Assembly: GCA_032718565.1 (NCBI GenBank)
Contig: JAVGVS010000055.1
Location: 1,641,206-1,705,205 of the forward strand
Length of the DNA stretch: 64,000 nucleotides
Source of the DNA: Distichodus sexfasciatus
Lineage: Eukaryota; Chordata; Actinopteri; Characiformes; Distichodontidae
Reading direction: 5' to 3'
Shown: positions 60,472 to 64,000 of the stretch, one piece after another
Numbering within the stretch: the stretch's first letter is position 1
Layout: each line of letters starts with the position of its first letter
Translations under genes and position numbers: made by a program
The notes under the pieces: model-generated
Database searches by the model: none
Told to the model about the DNA's origin: nothing
Seen by the model: the letters and a program-made list of their open reading frames with translations, nothing else

Positions 60472-62639
60472 ACACACATATTTATCACCTGGGTAACGCA
60501 ACTATGGTACGTTATTTAGCTGTCATCAGCATACTTTGGGTCAAATTAATGCCAAGTATTAAACCCAACAGCCTCAACACAGCATTTGAAAAGTCCAGCA
60601 ACATAAATTATAAGTATTTAAATTTTGCTGATGTAATTAACTCAGACAAGCACAATCAGAAAAGCATGATCTTTTGATTCTAGGCAAACTCTGGATGAAA
60701 CTGCTGTTTTTTTAGCAAATGTTTTGCTGCGTTAGTTTGGTGTATGCTGAGGTATGAAGCACTTCTGTATCAAATGGTCTTGGTAAGTGGTGACAGAATT
60801 GGTGCATCATCATCCCGTTTGCATGATTTCAGAAAACATGCAATTATGATTTCTGTATGAAATCTGTATATCTGTGTGAAATTGGGGCCGATGTTGTAAC
60901 ACAACAAAGGGTATATGTGTTGTGTGTGTTAGGTTTTTAGGTATTTGTGAGGACCTGGTTGACTGCTTCTAAACTAAACTTTTTCAGTTTTGTGAAAAAG
61001 TTCAGTTTCAGTTATGTCAGTCCTCATAAGGAAAATACTTTGACACATTTTATTTTTATTTTTATTTATTAAAATAATTATTTAATGTAATTATTTAATT
61101 TAACGTTTAAGTAAATTATTTAATTAAATTAATTATTTAATTATTTGATTATTTTTATTTTGCCTGTAAAATGACTAGGATTTGCTTTTGATTACTTGAA
61201 TTAGGGTAAGGGCTAGTTGTACCTGTTTTACATCATATTATGATGGATGTCAGTGGAAGGACCTTACAAAGATATCAAAACACGGCTCTGTGTGTGTATG
61301 TGTGTGTGTGTGTGAGTGTGATGATTTATAGCTCTGTGAAAATATACATGAGCTAATTGTGATTGCTGTACTTCTACTAAATGTTCTAGTCAGGTTGTTA
61401 ATACAAAGTTAATATAAAGCAGATAATCATGTCATAATTGCAGGAAATTAAACTCTAGTGGAATAGTGTAACTGAAGCGTGGTGCAACATAGAAAAAGAA
61501 AAACATCTTATAAGTGTCCAGTATAGATCCACAGTTTCTGAGGGACTTTGTCAGGGGGAGGAATTGATAGAGAGGTAAAATCCAGCCTTCGAAAGAGAAA
61601 TATTAATATTTCCCCCAAGTGCTTTAAACTGGCAATACAGCAGTGTGTGTGTGTGTCTGTGTGTGTAAACTGTGTTAAGCTGTTCTGATAGATCAGCCTG
61701 GGGCTTGACGAGCAAACTGGAAAAAGGAAAGCTTTTTAATGGTTGAGTAAGTTGGATAAGGGGAAGAAGAATCAAGAAAGAAAGAGGGAAAGAGATTTTT
61801 TTATGTGTTAGTAACACATTGGTAAATATCAACACCCTGTAGCAGTACTGTTGCGTAGTGTGTACATGTGTGTGTTTGTGAGTGACAGCCTTTGAGAGGA
61901 CTAATTTTAATGTTTTTATAGAAAAGTTCAGACCGTTGCTTTCAAGATTTTATATGTATGGGGTGACAATGGAAGAACCTCAGATATTAAACATCACGTG
62001 TGTATACGAACAGTCTGTGTGTGTTTTGATTGACCTACCTCTGGTGCTGTCAGCGTGAAGCCTGCGGTTTGCCCTGGGTGTGGTGGGAGGATGTGGGTAA
62101 AAATGAAAGAGAGGAAGGGTGTGTGTGTCTCTGTATGTATGTATGTGTGTGTGACACATTTTCCCACAGTATGCAAACAGCTGAGAGAGGTCATAAACAG
62201 AGAATGCAACCAACCGTGTTTTCACACAAAGCACAAAAATTTGCTGCGGAAAGTGTTGCAATTAGAACGAGTACACAACTGCTGTCAGTACACACCGAGT
62301 GGAAGTGTGATTGTGTGTGTGTCTGTGCTCTCCGGAGACTGAAACTACTTTGATAATGAACTGACCTCAATGTAAGTTGCTTGATAACAACCACATGCTT
62401 TCATAAAAACTTCTTCAGCAAAATAAAAATGATATAACGGCTGAGTTCATGCTGTAATTTATGGTCTATACCGTACCCTTGATTGGGCAAAGCATTAGAG
62501 TAAAGGTGGAGAGAGTCTCCTCCACTCAACCACTTCCCGTTAACTTCTGGGTGTTTTCTCACTCACACACACCCTACACACATCTGCAGCAGTTATCGCT
62601 GCTAAAAATATCAACTGTCATTTGAGATACTCTGTGAGG

Positions 62640-62945
62640 TTATATTTTATAGATAAATATTTGTATGAGATGTATGAGTGGGTCAGGCACAGATGGAAGG
62701 ATGGAGAAATAAAAGACAGTGAGAGATAGAGTCAGTCAGTCAGGTAGATAGTCGTGAAGTCAGACAGATAAAGAAAGAGAGTTAGCTAGATAGACATATA
62801 AGAAAGACTGACAGACTGACAAAGAAAGAGATAACAAAAGAGATAAAGATAAAGACAGATAGATAGAAAAGGCGATAAACAAAGATAGATAAAAAGATAA
62901 ACAAACACAGAGAGAGCGAGATAAAGAAATATATAGAGAGAAGTA
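62640..62945. repeat. Degenerate GATA/GACA/AAAG tract
   Basis: About 300 bases of purine-rich sequence with many GATAGA, GATAAAGA and CAGACAGA units, too diverged to count exactly. Confidence 0.7.
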
Positions 62946-63214
62946 AAAGCAAGTCCTATTTTAGCAGCAGCTGCAGCAGCAGCATCATGAATAAAGCATT
63001 CACTCACTCTCTAACAGCTATGACTTAACCTAACCTACTCAATCTTTCACAGTACACACACACACACACCGTACAATTTTAACACCGCACAATCCCATCA
63101 ATCTTCATGTCCACTTTTAGAAACTGGCGAGTAACACTTTAGCATTATCATATGTGAGATTCCACCAGGAGGAAAGTGGGACAAAGATGAAAGGTGTGTG
63201 TGTGCGTGTGTAAG

Positions 63215-63244
63215 AGAGAAAGTGTGTGTGTGTGTGTGTGTGTG
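63215..63244. repeat. (TG)n microsatellite
   Basis: About 14 TG units. Confidence 0.9.
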
Positions 63245-63492
63245 GGATGAAAGTGTTAGAAATGCTAATATCTCCTCTAATATCTCTGCTGCATTATTAA
63301 ACAGTGACGCTGCAGATCTGACACACCCAACTCAACTGAGCAAAAAAATAAAAAAAACACGTCCCAAAAAAGACGCCTTTGTCTCTGGTTTAAAAGAGGT
63401 CCCCTTAACAGCCAGAATGAAAGATTTTATTGCGTCTTTTTACGATATCCAATACGGATTTGAAATTAGTTTGGGTTTAGAAAGGTTGAAAT

Positions 63493-63872
63493 GAGTTCAA
63501 ATGGGGTCATTATGGACGTCGTTGTTGTTGTAGTTGTTGTATAGACGTTCCGAAATGTATGCAGTACAACTCAGGTTCAGTATCTGGACGGCTGACTACA
63601 ATCGCTCTTGAACAAAGATAATGAGGTTTAACATTCGAACGTGTCGGATATCTATCTCTTTCTATCTCTTTCTGTGTTGCACCACGCTTCAGCTCATACG
63701 TAAGTTCAAGAGGGATTATAGGGCTTGTCTCAGATATTAAACCTCATATCTACGTTCGAGAAGGTGTGTAGTAAAACGTCCTGATACAGAACTTGATTTG
63801 CACCTCGTGTACTGTATATCGGAGCGTTCACAGACGACAACATAAACGGCGTCCTCAATGACCACATTTGAA
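63493..63872. repeat. Long diverged inverted repeat (foldback)
   Basis: The left arm (63493-63637) and the complement of the right arm (63730-63872) align for about 140 bases. Shared words include GGTCATT, GTTCAAATG, ATGAGGTTTAA and TTC(A/T)GTATC(T/A)GGACG. The loop is about 90 bases. It is probably an old MITE; no target duplication was found. Confidence 0.6.
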
Positions 63873-64000
63873 CAAATTTACGTACAGAAATGGCCATATA
63901 CGCGCGATGGGTCAGCAAGAATTGGATTCTGAATCAGCAAATATAAGAAAAACTTATGGACAATTAAATCCACTCACACAGCAGAGGCTTTAGTGCTTCT

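Larger units (their letters stand above)
60480..64000. other. rap1gap2 5' intron or upstream region, right edge
   Basis: I searched the minus strand for the RSVSFGGFGW exon that should precede 58087 and did not find it, so it likely lies beyond 64000. The stretch contains TG microsatellites (61291-61318, 62120-62153, 63215-63244), a degenerate GATA/GACA tract (62640-62945), an ATTTAATT-rich run (61050-61160) and a long foldback (63493-63872). Confidence 0.45.

Overview
The window is nuclear DNA from a ray-finned (teleost) fish. The evidence is split genes with GT-AG introns, vertebrate-type proteins, tRNA-derived SINEs with the usual teleost tail, many short hAT-like and other non-autonomous DNA transposons, and abundant microsatellites. 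It is not prokaryotic: no operons, ribosome binding sites or CRISPR arrays are present. All gene calls come from reading splice-bounded exons and matching them to remembered vertebrate families; no database search was run.

Five genes can be rebuilt. (1) stim1, minus strand, first five coding exons (9025 down to 1055), continuing off the left edge: ER calcium sensor of store-operated calcium entry. (2) rhog, plus strand, a complete single-exon CDS (15612-16187) behind a likely non-coding first exon ending near 12032: Rho/Rac-type GTPase. (3) pgap2, minus strand, complete in five exons (25063 to 21845): GPI-anchor remodelling membrane protein. (4) ncbp3, minus strand, complete in 13 exons (33067 to 26956): nuclear cap-binding protein 3. 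(5) rap1gap2, minus strand, 23 coding segments from 58087 to 36024, with the first coding exon probably beyond the right edge and a candidate internal first exon at 54593-54609: GTPase-activating protein for Rap1.

Layout: stim1 and rhog diverge from a shared 5' region of about 3 kb; rhog and pgap2 converge; pgap2, ncbp3 and rap1gap2 follow head to tail on the minus strand. In humans STIM1-RHOG-PGAP2 are neighbours on 11p15.4, while NCBP3 and RAP1GAP2 lie on 17p13, so the pgap2-ncbp3 interval is a synteny junction. The genes form no single pathway, although STIM1 calcium signalling and Rap1/RhoG signalling are both used in adhesion and platelet-type responses.

The region from 44 to 64 kb is almost entirely intron 5' of rap1gap2 and is rich in repeats: hAT-like elements with intact 8-bp target duplications, a nested retroposed tail with a 12-bp duplication, a Tigger-like element flanked by TA, a probable solo LTR, a long foldback and many CA/GATA arrays. 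I saw no undescribed multi-gene system. The most useful leads are the phase-compatible alternative first exon of rap1gap2, the nested transposon insertions and a dispersed repeat present in three copies.
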